64,000 bases of DNA from Heterocephalus glaber (taxonomy: Eukaryota; Chordata; Mammalia; Rodentia; Bathyergidae). This document shows, one piece after another, positions 49,431-61,700 of the stretch (position 1 is its first letter; the number at the start of each line of letters is the position of its first letter). Under the pieces are notes generated by a model, which was given only the letters and a program-made list of their open reading frames with translations, was not told the origin of the DNA and made no database searches. The stretch covers positions 16,794,473-16,858,472 of the forward strand of contig NW_004624778.1 in assembly GCF_000247695.1 (NCBI RefSeq). Reading direction: 5' to 3'. The position numbers and the translations under genes are program-made.

Positions 49431-50679
49431 AGGGACAGGAAGACACATACGGTGTGGTCCAACATCTCTGTGGAATCCACTAGCATTGATCTCATAGAAG
49501 TAGCGAATAGAATGAGAGTGAGGGGCTGAGAAAGGGGAGAGACGGAATGTGAAGCTGCTGAGCAAATGGTGCAGTTTCAGATGGACCATCAACTCTTAAT
49601 TTCTTGCTTTTAATTTTCTGTGCTTCTAAAGTACGTAATCATAAATTGTATCAAAAACAGCCTAAACAGAGACTAAATAGAATAATATTTTGTAGTAACT
49701 ACCTGACTACCTGAGACAATGAAAGGCCTTGGCTTTGTAATGGAGTGTTAGCAGTTCATTGCTTTGAGTTTTAAATTAGATCACTAAAGTCCATACCATT
49801 TTATATATGTATCTAATTGCTCTGCCTCTTGATTACCATCAAACACAATGAAATCAGTATGTTCATTAAAAATAAGAAAGGGGTGTCAACATCTTTATTT
49901 TCTTTGTCATAAATCAGATGAGTTCACTGTTTATTAAAATTGTACAATCACATTTTCCCAAAGGAATAAAACAAAAACAAAACAAAACAAAAGAACTTGT
50001 AAAATTTCTGTGAGATTGTGGCCATTTCCTTGCTCTTCTTTGGACTCCGTCATACAGGTTCACTTTGCCAAAATAGATACTGTAAAGTAGATTTTATATC
50101 TAAAACATATTCAGTGTATACTCTATATTACAGTGTCTTACTTTATTTCAATTTGGATGCATTCATTGCTTTGTTTGTTCACTCAGTCATCTACTTATTA
50201 TTCAGCCCAACCTCATGCCAAAAAGGAGTCAGAGAAATATATTATGAATTAAAATTATTATTTTGGTTTGATATCACTAATATTCTTCTCATCCACGATT
50301 GGTTTTATCATATCTTGGTGTCATGAGAAGTATAATTCTTTCATAATATTGAATTATATTAACAATTTTAAAGCAAGTTCTTTCCTGGAACTCAGTAAGA
50401 GAAGGGATTTTCTGGAACTACACATATACTGTAGTTTTTTTTCTTATTGTCATGGATCCCATGAGTAATAAAAACTGGACAAATATGCAGTGGAATCATG
50501 TGTGTCACTAAGTAGCCCCCATATTAAAACCAAAGGAATTTGAATATGCCTTAAATTCCGTATCCTGTGTTTTTCACTGCTTTCTGCCTTCCTTTAGAAC
50601 CTGTGACAGTAACGTGGCTGTGCTTGCTAACAGCTCACCTCTGTCTTCCACCTCATTCCCACTCATGGCACCAACACCT
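49431..50679. other. Intronic DNA just upstream of the DCC exon
   Basis: Contains an (AAAAC)n run at 49968-49992. No transposon recognised in the last 700 bp before the exon. Confidence 0.5.
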
Positions 50680-50868
<189 letters not shown>

Positions 50869-51494
50869 GATACCAATAAATTTCAGTATAATCTGCCTTC
50901 TCTTTAAATGTACACAGGAGCTGATGGCTGTAGAAGTCTAAAGCAGGGACTTTGGAGACTGTGACATCTCTGGTCTATCCTTCAGTCCTACAAAGTAAAG
51001 ATGTGTTTTGTAAAAATAAAATTGTTTACAGAATCAAATTAAATAGTCTATATACAACTTCCTTGAAAAAGGGAAAGAATGAAATATCTGCCATCTATTT
51101 TTTTTTAATTTCCAAAGTCTTTCTAGTTGTCAGCAATGGCTAAAGTATATTCTATTTTAGTTTCTATTTTCTTTTTCAATTTGACTCAACTTTAAGATAA
51201 AAGGAAACACACACACACAGCCTTATGCCCTCTAAGATTATTCATTAGTGTGAAGCAGAGGTAACCATTTATTTTAGTCTTATCTGTGTAACTGTTCAAC
51301 TCCATGACCTTATGATGTTGCATACATTCTTTGGAGCTCAGTGTGTGCAGGTATGAAAACTGGAAGTTATATTTTTTTGCAATCATTCTCATGTATTTAC
51401 ATGGTTTTCCTGGAGGCACTTTAAATTCAACTCAAGACTATACTCACTGTCTCACCCTTAGACGTATGTTTTCCTCTCTTTTTTGGTTTGTGTT

Positions 51495-51685
51495 ATTACT
51501 TTCCATCCAGGTGACCAAGCAAAAAAGTCCAAGTCATAATTCACTCTCTTGCTTTTCAACACATCAGTTCCTCACTAAGTCTTGTCCAGTCCACCTTTGC
51601 CCAGCTCAGCCAGGCCTTGTTCTTCAGTCCCCTCTACCATCACTGACTTGGGCTCTCCAAATAGCTTCTCACCTTCTAATCCAGC
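51495..51685 (+). repeat. L2 LINE fragment
   Basis: ccaggtgaccaagcaaaaaa, catcagttcctcactaagtc, ccatcactgacttgggctct, ccaaatagcttctcacct follow the L2 3' region order. Confidence 0.55.
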
Positions 51686-51716
51686 TGTAGTAAATTTTTC
51701 AAAATACAGTATAAAC

Positions 51717-51796
51717 CAGTGGTGGCAAACCTAAGCCATGCATGCCACAGTGGCCTGTGTTTATCATTGAAAGCTCTAAAAGGTTCGCCATCACTC
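51717..51796 (+). mobile_element. 80-bp hAT-type miniature element, copy 1
   Basis: The ends cagtggtggcaaacct and aggttcgccatcactc are inverted repeats. It is flanked by 8-bp near-duplicates gtataaac (51709-51716) and atatagac (51797-51804), the target size of hAT transposons. No coding capacity. Confidence 0.85.
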
Positions 51797-52126
51797 ATAT
51801 AGACCATAAACTACTACTGAAAAATGTGAATGTTCTTATGTTTAAATATAATGAATGAATACACGCACACACTTCCAAAGTCTTCTGAATATAAGTCTAT
51901 CCCAAGGTGTATACAGTTAGTAGTATGTTTCCTATAACCTATAATGATTAAAAATATGCCACTTAAGGGCAAATGGCTAGATTTGAAGTTTCACTATCAG
52001 ATTTGTGACTTTTGTGTATTTTTTCATATATAAAGCATAATACCTCCCTTTCAGAATGGATAAAAAGAAAATAAATTCTATGTCTCAGGATTGTTATAAG
52101 AACTTAATGAGAGAATTCACCTAAAG

Positions 52127-52206
52127 CAATAGTAGCAAACCTATTGCATACATGCCACAGTGGGCAGTTTGCATCAGTGAAAGCTCTACAATGTTCCCCA
52201 TCACTG
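52127..52206 (+). mobile_element. 80-bp hAT-type miniature element, copy 2
   Basis: It aligns without gaps to copy 1 over all 80 bp (63 identical positions by my count). It has a perfect 8-bp target duplication acctaaag at 52119-52126 and 52207-52214. Confidence 0.92.
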
Positions 52207-52214
52207 ACCTAAAG

Positions 52215-52899
52215 CATTTAGGGCAGGCACTCCACACAGGAAGAGTGAAGGGGCTGAGGATAGTATGAGCTCAGAGATAATGTGGAAAAGAGTCTGAAAA
52301 TAAGGCTAAGGGGATGGGAAGGTGAAAAAGAGGGAGGGGAATGAAAAGAAAAAGAGAAAGATGCTGCTTTTATCTTTGAGTGAACTACTTATTTTCATAA
52401 TTGCTCATGATTTTCTGCTGATAGAAAACTTTATTCTTTTCCTTGTCCTTATGATCATACATAGTCCTGCTCAACACTAATCACTGCATCATTTATGCTA
52501 TCTTTACTTCAAACATCATTCTCTTGACTGCTCTCCAGACTCCCACCTTCCCATCTTCTATTTAGATCCCTTGAAACAACAAACTTTTGCTTCCACAGGG
52601 TCTACATCCTATTGATCCTATACTATATTCACTGTCTTTCACCTTTCCTGATTTATTTCACTCATTAAATTGTCACAGTTTAATGGATAATTACTGTAAA
52701 TATTTGTCCATACACACCAATACAGTTTTTGGATTGCTATTTTCTTATTTCATATTATTTGTTTAGCAAATACTTCAGTATATGAATGTTTCCACTTGCT
52801 CTGACACCCTTCTATCTGAAGATAGCTGGGGTAAAGGTAGAACTGGGATGACTCTTCTCACTTTAAATTCATAGCTAGTAATCTCATGTCGCCCATTAA
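52215..52899. other. Unassigned intronic DNA
   Basis: Purine-rich at 52300-52360; no family recognised. Confidence 0.4.
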
Positions 52900-54100
52900 T
52901 GCTTGAGGCAGTCATACACATTTCTGTTAGCCCTTCTCACATATTCTTCTCATACACCACATGCCTTTCCTTGTCTTCTCGTGGATTCAACACCTTTGTC
53001 TTTTCCCTTTCTCTTAGTCAATTTTTCTTCCAATTTCTTGGAAAATCAGAAGGCAAATTCTACCAGCATTCATAGCTGACTCATCTACACAGGTGTGTCT
53101 TTAAGCATATAATCGGTCTTTTCTCAAATTTCTGTAAAAGAACTGCCTGTACTCTTAACTAAGGTCAAATTCGCAGTTTACTCTAGATGTTATCATTTCT
53201 TGCAATGTGGAAGAACACAGTCTTAGCCATTCTTCTGTCCTACTTATTCAATTTTCCCCTCCAGGAGCACCATATCTATCACCATATAATAATGGAGTTG
53301 TATCTTCCATTGTAACACATTCTTCCAGTTCTCTCTCCTCTGCTGCTCCATTCTCTACTGCCTTTCAAGCCAATATTTCTTCAATTAGCTCACTTCACCC
53401 CAGTATATTACCTCATATTTCTGTCATGATTTGAAATATGACCAAAGCTGCTCTATCATCAAGGCCACCAATGACCTCCATGTTGCTGAACCCAATAGTT
53501 AATTCTTGGTCCTCAGTTTACTTGACCATTAGCAAGTTTTGTCACACTTGACACCACCCTTTTCATGATGGTCAATTTTCATTTGATTTCTATTAAAGCT
53601 ACTCCAACCCCTACTGCCATCATTTCTAGACTCTTTCACATGTAATTATCAATCTCTCTGATCTGTGACTATTGAATTCTTCCAATACTCAGGCCTTAGA
53701 CATTTCTCTTCAACCACTTCATGGCTTTATATTCTATCAATGAGTTGATGTCTTCCAAATTTGTATTTCTGATTCTTTTTATCTGCTATCCAGACTCATA
53801 CATCAAATTTCTTACTTGATTTCTCAAGATATCCCCCGGCACCTAGAACTTATGAGAAAACAAAGTACCTTCTTTTCTTCTACTTCAACATGTTCCCTCC
53901 AAATATTTATCACACACAGAGTTTTCACTAATCTCATTGAAATCTTCATCTCTCTCACTAAGCCAAAGTCATTTGAATAATTCTTCTTTTATTACATCAT
54001 ATATCATTAAGTCTTCAGTATCATCAAACTATGCCCTGAATTCATAAAATATGATACCTGGTGTTTGCTATAAAATAATACAGAAATATTGGTTATAATT
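52900..54100 (+). repeat. L2 LINE, late ORF2 region
   Basis: aaaagaactgcctgtactct, caaggccaccaatgacctcc, atgttgctgaaccca, tgacaccaccc, tcatggctttatattctatc, gatgtcttccaaatttgtat match the L2 reverse-transcriptase C-terminal coding order, without an intact frame. Confidence 0.85.
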
Positions 54101-54198
54101 TCATGTATTGAGCTAAGAGATGGCAATAAAGAGGTTTATCATGGTATTCTAGTTTTGTACAGCTTCAATTTTCACAAGAAAAACTAAAATCAAAAACC

Positions 54199-54226
54199 AA
54201 ATGATAGGCTGGGGAGCCTATCATTT
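54199..54226. repeat. Perfect 12-bp hairpin with GGGG loop
   Basis: aaatgataggct, loop gggg, agcctatcattt. It sits in the 200-bp segment that splits the L2. Confidence 0.9.
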
Positions 54227-54299
54227 CTTTCCCTTTCCTCCTGTAAGTGAACTGTTCTAATGACCTGAAAAGTCCAATGTTACCATAGCAGTTGAGTCA

Positions 54300-54845
54300 A
54301 CTTTGTAAAACTTAAGTTCACCTCTATCCTTTCTCCACTTCAAAACCCTCCATTGAGGGTTTTGCTACATCAGAGAAGTAGCAGAAACCTTTGCTGCCCT
54401 AGTCCCTTGCTTTCTTTCTACCCTCCTTATTACTCTTACTATTCTCCTATTTGTTCACTCCTCTCTAGTTCTGCTGGCCTCCTTGGGTTTCCTAAATATA
54501 CCTCAAGTCCTCCTCACTGCCTAGATTTACACTTGCTGCATGATGTGCCTAGAATGTCCTCATCCCCAGCCATCCATGTGGGTTACTCCTTAACCTGTAT
54601 GAAATCTTTGCTGAATTTTCATCTTTCATGGAAAGCTTTCCTAGCCCCTAGTATTCTCTGTACCCTTTATTAATCTTTAGCTTCTATTACTTTCTACTTA
54701 TTAATTTTGTTTCCCTAATTTCCTTCCTCCCTACCAGAATATAAGCTTCACGTGGGAAGGCTTGTTTTCATGTCTTTTATTCACTGAGCTATTCTGGGAA
54801 CCTAGAGAAATACCTAATAGTAAAGAGTTACTAAGGACTTATTGA
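54300..54845 (+). repeat. L2 LINE 3' end, continuing the same copy
   Basis: atttacacttgctgcatgat, cctagaatgtcctcatcccc, tggaaagctttcctagcccc, accagaatataagcttcacg, then ttcactgagctattctggga and the tail. It probably belongs with 52900-54100, with 54100-54300 inserted between. Confidence 0.85.
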
Positions 54846-55768
54846 ATTCAAACTGTACCAGAAATGTCACTTGTGTGAAGTTCTCCACAATCTTCCAAAT
54901 TAGAATTCATTTATTTCTCCTTTAACTCCTCCATTCACCTTCCTTACCTCACTAATATGAAATCTGCAACTTTCTGCCATATTTTATGTTTAGTTGAATA
55001 CTTATGCATTTCCTTCTGTGATAACTCAGACCAGTTCTTATTCCTAATTCCATGCCTGACTATCTAGCACCATGGCCTGAGTCGACATTCCCTGGTCAGA
55101 ACTGATATAATCCATGTGGCAGAGAGACAGATGTGACATTCTTAATAGATATTTCCCTGCCAATAAAATAAATTGTGTTACTAGAGAGCATGGAAAAAGG
55201 TGGCTGCAGTTCAGAAATAAACCATTCTAATTTAGAAAAAATAGGAATTGATATTGAGATTTGATTCTAATATCCCATTCATTTTGTGATTTCTGTCTCT
55301 CAGCTAGAGCAAATGTATGCCATATGTGTCTAAGCCGTGATCTTCATTTGTTCATGAAAGTTCATCTAGCTCCTTAACACAATAGCTTTTTAAAAGGCAG
55401 TGGATTTAACATTTGACTCAGATTAGCAATAACTTTGTCAGGCAAATTACTTTGGCTCAGATTATCAGTAATCTGTCTGACTGACTAGTTAATGGTGTCA
55501 ATAATGCAAGTGCTATATTTAACATTGTTTTTAAATCAAGCTCCTCAAGGTGCTTTCATTTCAAAAGTCAGATAGCAGAAAATATTCCAAAACCTGAAAG
55601 CCAGATTTTGGAGTGAAGTAATTGCCTCTCAGATGTCCTCTACAACCTAAAAATCATTAAGCTGAAAGTGATCTCAAGATCATAATCTAGCTTGCTGCCA
55701 CTTAAACATTCAGAATCTGATGCTCACAATAGGAAGTGAGTCCATGGCAAGGCTACAGAGTTAGCATC
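54846..55768. other. Unassigned intronic DNA
   Basis: Nothing recognised. Confidence 0.4.
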
Positions 55769-55769
55769 A

Positions 55770-55990
55770 ACAATGATAGCTAGCATTTATTGAGCACTTA
55801 TCATGCTGGATACCAGGCTATGCATCTTATATAAATAATGTTTTGCAATCCTCAAAACAAAGCATCATCCATATGAGTTTTATACAATTTCACACCTTTT
55901 TGTACATAGTGAGCAGTAGAATCAGAATTTAATGCAAGTGAGAGCCCAAATCAAGGGCTTTCTATCCCTTGCTCCTGCAGTGGATTAGCA
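55770..55990 (+). repeat. MIR SINE
   Basis: atagctagcatttattgagc, acttatcatgctggatacca, ggctatgcatcttatata, atcctcaaaacaaagcatca. Confidence 0.85.
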
Positions 55991-56006
55991 TGGCTGACAA
56001 CTAAGC

Positions 56007-56032
56007 TTTCTTGAATATATATATTCAAGAAA
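56007..56032. repeat. Perfect 26-bp palindrome
   Basis: Left arm tttcttgaatata, right arm tatattcaagaaa, no spacer. It lies just after a MIR. Confidence 0.95.
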
Positions 56033-56369
56033 TATTTCCCCTAATCATTTTCTGAGTTAATGCCTGATTGTCCTACATCATTTATCATATTACAACACAC
56101 TAGTGAATTTTTATGTATGTAAAAAACATTATCCCTCCCATTTAGTTCTCTGAAAATTACTTGGTTTTGTTGGTTTTCGTTTTGTTTTTATTTGTTGTTG
56201 TTGTTTCCCAGGATACCACAAGCCCTCAATTCTTGTTAACTAGTGTCATGTAGAAGTCATTGTATGGGCTTGAAAGTAACATGAAAGAAAAAACAGATAA
56301 ATTCTTGATGCTTATTGAGAGAGGAAATTGTTATTTTCCAAAGTCTGATTTGAATCTGATTTGATTCTT

Positions 56370-56505
56370 AGACAATGTAGTTATGATAATCTCCATTTTA
56401 CAGAGGAGCATGTGCAGAAAGAATGAAAAATGCTAAGAAACTACAAAACTAATAAATATTGGAACCGGGATTTAAAAGCAAGTTTCCTAGTCCAATGATC
56501 TCTTT
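56370..56505 (+). repeat. MIR SINE, 3' half
   Basis: atgataatctccattttaca, gaggagcatgtgcagaaaga, ggaaccgggatttaaaagca. Confidence 0.75.
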
Positions 56506-56579
56506 ATATACACACAAAGTATAAGATACTTCCTAAAAGGGTTAGATATAAAATATGGTAGGAGTTCAGATGAGAGAAA

Positions 56580-56805
56580 TTAAAACCCTTTTATGAGCAT
56601 CATTCAATTTAATCCTCACAAGAACACTGTGAGGTAGGCTGATAAGGGGCTGGTATCTTCATTTTGCAAATGAAGCAGGGAAGACTCCAAGACAGTACCA
56701 ATGTGTTCAAGGTCAGATGCTATTTTCCTGCAGAACAATAGCTGCGCTAGGTCTTTCACCTGCAGCACTGATGCTCTCTGTTGCTTTATGCTGCCTCAGA
56801 AACCT
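56580..56805 (+). repeat. MIR SINE
   Basis: catcattcaatttaatcctc, acaagaacactgtgaggtag, cttcattttgcaaatgaagc, gctttatgctgcct. The best preserved of the right-hand MIRs. Confidence 0.88.
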
Positions 56806-59030
56806 CTGCTCACTGCAGGATTAGAGAGCGGCTTTGTATGATTGACATGGAGGATTCATTTTAAAATTCACTGTGCATTACATTTTCAACATGCTGTTTA
56901 CATATTCTTTCCCTGCTCTTCAGAGTTGAGGGCTCTGCAGCTGACGAAGCTTGTTACCCATGAAGGGAATGTGTTGTGATAGAAAGAGGACAAGACTCAG
57001 AACCCATAAAACCACTTTGGTCCTGCCTTCAAGCTTGACAAAGTTAGCTTCACTTTCAGAGACTCTGCTTCTTTATAAAATGTGAAACGCTGCTCTTTCG
57101 ACCTCAAAATGTCCTTAGATCAGTGCTTGAGAGGATATCAATTTTATTCTTCCAGTAGACTTAAGGCATCTTGAAAAATAAAGCATACCATCTGGAAATG
57201 CTCTATGTAAATGAACCAGTCATTATTCACTTAACCAATAAATGCTAAATGTGAGTCAAATGTGACCAGTACTGTGTTAGAAATTCTAGGGAATCTGCAA
57301 GATTCTCTGGACATCATTTAGCATTCAGGAGGATCATCAGTGGATAAATATATAAGTGCACACTAAGTTAAGCGTGAGCATGGAAAGGAGAATGCTTCTA
57401 AGAGTGCAAATACGAAGTGTACATATAATAGCTTTGCCTGGCTGAGATGCATTCTGAAGTGAGGACTGTGTATAGAGAGTGGGAGTCACACCAGAGGTCA
57501 CCCAGGTGCAGCCAGAACTTCTGCTGCAAAAGTCTAACTAGAAGGTGATCATAGCTCAGTTGAAGGGTGTGCCAATGGAGGAGGAACAGCAGAGATAAAT
57601 TTGAGAGACACTTAGGAGGCAAAACTGACAGAACTAGGTGATGGATTTCCCATGATTGGTGAGGGAGATGCCAAGGACAGTCAGAGGTGTCTGGTACATT
57701 TTAGAGGAAGACGGTGATGTAATTCTCTGAGATTAGGATACTGAAAAAGGTCCAGGTGTGGGGATGAAGACTATAAATTCGATTTCAAGCATGTAACATT
57801 TGGCACACCTTTATAATGTCCCAGGGCAAACATACAGAAGGGCCTTGAAAGTGAATCTGGATTTTAGATTGGGTCGGCGATGTTGCTCCAGAATTCAGCA
57901 ACATATAGTTGGTCACTGCAGCTAAGGAAGGAAAAGACGTCCCATCCCGAGAAATCAAAATGAAAAGAGAACCCGAAACTGAGTCATATTTATCACAAAG
58001 ACAGAGATAAAATTAAACTAAATAATTTAAAAGCAAAAATATTTCCCCATAAGAATATGGCTTTTAATTTGTTGTTGTCATAGCTATGTTTTATGCAATT
58101 AGTTTCTTGGATGTGTTCTAGATGATAAAGCAGAGATTATATTAGGAATTTTTTTAAGCCTTTCCCTAGATCTATGCTGTTTAGAAATTCAAGAAAAAAA
58201 TGAATTTTTAACAAAAACTTAGTGAAAATACCAGAAATACCTCTGGCAAAGAAAACAATCTTCATTTCTCATTATACTTTATCTGGAATTTAATCCTCTA
58301 AAGATCTTTTTTTCTTTCTAAAATAGAACTGATTCCAGTAACTATGGTTCTAGTCTGTTAATGGACATAGCATTTGGGGGTTGCTGTTGCTATCACTTTG
58401 ACTTTCAGTAAACATTACATTTTAATTTTGAAATCATTTCATTATTAGGCCATTCATGCACTCAATAAAGAAAAATGATGTGGATAAAAAGGAGATGCTA
58501 AACATTTTGTCATTAGAAACAACATGATTCCTTCTGTAATAAGAAACAATATGATTCTTTCTTGTGAAAGCAACTAATTAGGTATTTGATGCCTTAAAAC
58601 CCTGTTTGCTACTCCAAAGTTATAACAAAATGTTAACACGAGTGGTGCATTAGTCAAGATAGTATATATTTATATGTATACTAGAGGCTTGTTATTGCAA
58701 ACAATCCACTAAGAAGCAGGACCATGTTTAATCTGTGAACTCTTACTTACTTTTAAAATATAAAAACTGAAATTCTGAATACAGCTAAAAATACACACAG
58801 GTAATTTTCTATTCCTAATGAAAAGTATTAGAGTAGAAAGGTTTCTTAGAATTTATCTCACCTCTTCTTTTCAGATATTGAAATCAAGACCCAGGAAGAT
58901 GAAGTCAAATGCCATAGAGGACCCAATTCAATTGGGATCCAATGTGGAATCAAATCCATTTTTGTAGGCAATTCTATAGTCTACTCTGTGTGGAGATTTG
59001 AAGTAATTAATCTCCTAAATCTTTCACAAT
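56806..59030. other. Mostly unassigned intronic DNA
   Basis: 57250-57740 (tgaccagtactgtgttagaa, a long purine-rich body) and 57815-57900 may be parts of an ancient dispersed repeat. 58870-58990 weakly suggests a MIR 3' half. Confidence 0.35.
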
Positions 59031-59032
59031 CA

Positions 59033-59402
59033 CAAGAGACTCTTGAGTTATGACCAGTTTGACATATGAACAACTTGGGTTTTGACCAGAATTTTAGTTT
59101 TAATTTATGACGAAAGTCTTAAGACCCATATGTCACCTGCTTATGCTTCCAGATGGTCTCAGATACAGATTTAATCCTTAAAGAGTTCTGGAAGGAGCAT
59201 TACAACATCCTTTTCTGTGTGGGGTTGAGAAATCCTGTACCAGTGTCTCTCTAAGGACACTGAGATCTCCCTGGAAGAAAGTGTGGCCTAAAATTATACA
59301 AGAGAGAGACTTTGAAGGTTGTGTAGAGGAGCCTGAGCCTTCAACTGACCAACTTGAGTTTCCCTAGCAAATGAATTGAGTTCATAAGTCAAGAGTCCAC
59401 TG
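59033..59402. mobile_element. TIR DNA transposon, probable pogo/Tigger-like, about 370 bp
   Basis: The left end caagagactcttgagttatg and the right end gagttcataagtcaagagtc, cactg are inverted repeats. The internal gttatgacc / catatgaacaactt pattern also occurs. The expected TA flanks read CA and TG, each one change from TA. Its ends share gacttatgaac with the element at 25457-25841. Confidence 0.65.
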
Positions 59403-60479
59403 TGTTTATGCATTCAATTTAAAAGTTAGAAACATCAGCGGTTGCTCTTGATATTCAGTGTGTATATATGCTAACAGTAAATGAAATATCCACTGAATAT
59501 GGCTTCCCTTCTAAAATAATTTACAATCAGGTGGAAAAGACAGACATGTCCCTTAGTGTAATGTGAGAAGTGCTCTCGTAGGGGTATGAATGAAGAGCAA
59601 TGAAAACACAAAGAACATTTAATGCTGCTGGAATTGGAGTGCATGATGGTAGGAAACAGCCAGAAGGTTTCATTTGAATTGGATTTAAATTGGATTTTAT
59701 TTCAAGCAAATTTTTCACAAATTGAGAAGACTGAGTTCAAAGAAGGTAACTCCAGGACAATTGAAATAAAATAAGCAAAACAAAGGAAGAAGGAGAAAAA
59801 GACACAGGCAATAATGGCATGGATTTAGGAGTAGGTGGCTCATTTCAGAGAAGTGTGACAAGGTTTGCGCTACACTGTGAAGATCTCTGAATTGTCTCAA
59901 GAAAGTAAGATTGTATTACAATGGTAGCCAGCACTAGGTTTCAGGCCTGGAGCTGATAGATTATTTATGTTGAAAGAAAATCTGTCAATAGAAGGTAGAA
60001 AAACTGGAAAGACCAATCTCAAAGGACTGAAAAAAGCTATTATAATACATTTTAAGTGTGAACTAGGCCAGGGGCTGGCTCAAGGAATAAGAGAATATAA
60101 CCTGAGCAGAGTTAGGTGTCAGTGCAGCTTGTACAAGAGTGCATTCCATGTCACCATGTTTGCAGCAGAATATGTCAATGCTTAAGAATTGTACTGACTG
60201 ATCTCAGCAAAGAAGCATTCTTATTGGGCCAAAGTGTGCACTTCTAGAAAATCAGAAGACATTTTCTAAGAAATCTCAGCTAGGTTTCCTTAAGTACCCT
60301 AAATTAGAGTTTACAAGAAATAAATGGTTTGCACTAAGTTCTTGTGGTATCCTGTACTGATCAGAGGCAGCAAGTTGCCTAGTTGTTTTTTAGTCAATAG
60401 GCACTTGTATATTTGATACTTTGGATTTTCAGTTAGTAAATTTACAGCGAATGGATTCTAGAAGGCACAGGTGTCTTGC
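59403..60479. other. Unassigned intronic DNA
   Basis: Nothing recognised. Confidence 0.4.
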
Positions 60480-60636
60480 TTTCTTCAGCAAAGAACTACA
60501 TACCACCAACTCAGAGTCAGGGGCATGGGAAATGAAGTGAAGAAGCTTTGTCTGACAGTAGGGCTGCTCTTGCAGACCATGACTGGGCTGTGCAAAATTG
60601 AAGGGTAATTATGTCTTCAGTTCCTAAGGGAGAATT

Positions 60637-61230
60637 TTGCTGAGAGGAAGAATGCTTGGGTCCCTGTGGTGTGGGAGAGACAGGACAGATCCATGTGATA
60701 ATTGGCAAACTTTTTACTCTACTATTCTCCTTTCTTTAGACCTCTGTGTTTTTCTAGAAATTTGGAGGGGCAAAGAGTTGAGTGAGCAGAAAGAAGACTC
60801 TGAATTCCTAACAGCTTCCACATGGAGACAGCATGTAGGTCTACTGAGATGGCAAGTGCAGCTACTTGAGGCAGCTGGCATAGGCCTGTTGCAGGACCCA
60901 AACCCCCAATATCAACTGGTGTACTTCTCATCTCAGGCTTCATGTACTTGCTGGGAAATGATTGGCAATGTTTTATTTACAGCTATGAAAGACTGCAGAG
61001 AAAAATCAGGAGCATTCTGGCAATCTTATAGGCTTGTAATAGCACAAGTTATGAAGGATGGCACAGCAAGAAATGCCATTTTCCCACACTACATTTGGGT
61101 CTTTTTAGTAAAGTCAACCAGTAGGACACGCCCCCCCCCCAAAAAATACAGCTTGGCCACAGAAGCCCAGATGCCAGCATGGACTTCAGAAGTTTCAGGG
61201 CTGGGGGATTCAGGGAACTGCTTTCCTTGA
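60637..61230 (+). other. 197-codon open frame, origin unknown
   Basis: The longest non-L1 open frame on the + strand. The predicted product has no signal peptide, repeated motif or domain I recognise, is rich in Ser/Trp/Gln, and includes a Pro/Lys stretch made by a C11 run at 61130-61140. No splice sites or promoter are obvious. GC content is above its neighbours. It may be chance or the remains of an unlisted element's internal region; I do not call it a gene. Confidence 0.25.
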
Positions 61231-61539
61231 TAGAGTCCCTTACCAAAACCCCTGTCCCTTTAAGATTATTGCTATTTTCAATAGTGAAGCTTGTTTAGTA
61301 GTTGTAGTTATGATTGTTCTTTTTGTTCTAGTTTATCTCTCCTAATAAAATTCATCTCGTAGAAAATATTTATACAGTTTTATTGCTATTGTTTTGCTGG
61401 AGCAGGATGAAGATCCTCTTATTAACTTCTCAGATTCTTGGTTGTAAATGCTTTGTGGACAGCTCCCCTCTCAGGACTCAGAGTATTTACTTCTTATGAT
61501 GTGGCAGGACTGTATTGTAAGAATAGAAGAATAGCAGTC

Positions 61540-61700
61540 ACTGCCACTTACAGAAGACTTCATACTGCTTTCTGGGTGCCATGCCTTCTGCCTTAGATGG
61601 TTTATCTACAGCATCTCATTTAATTCTTTTAAACTCTGTGAACTAAATGCATTTATAGCACCTATTTTATTTACAGAATCTAGAACTCCAATAAAATAAT
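61540..61700 (+). repeat. MIR SINE
   Basis: gggtgccatgccttctgcct, tagatggtttatcta, catctcatttaattctttta, cacctattttatttacagaa. Confidence 0.75.

Noticed and set aside
61130..61140. C11 run as regulatory motif
   Set aside because: A simple homopolymer, likely slippage; nothing around it supports function.
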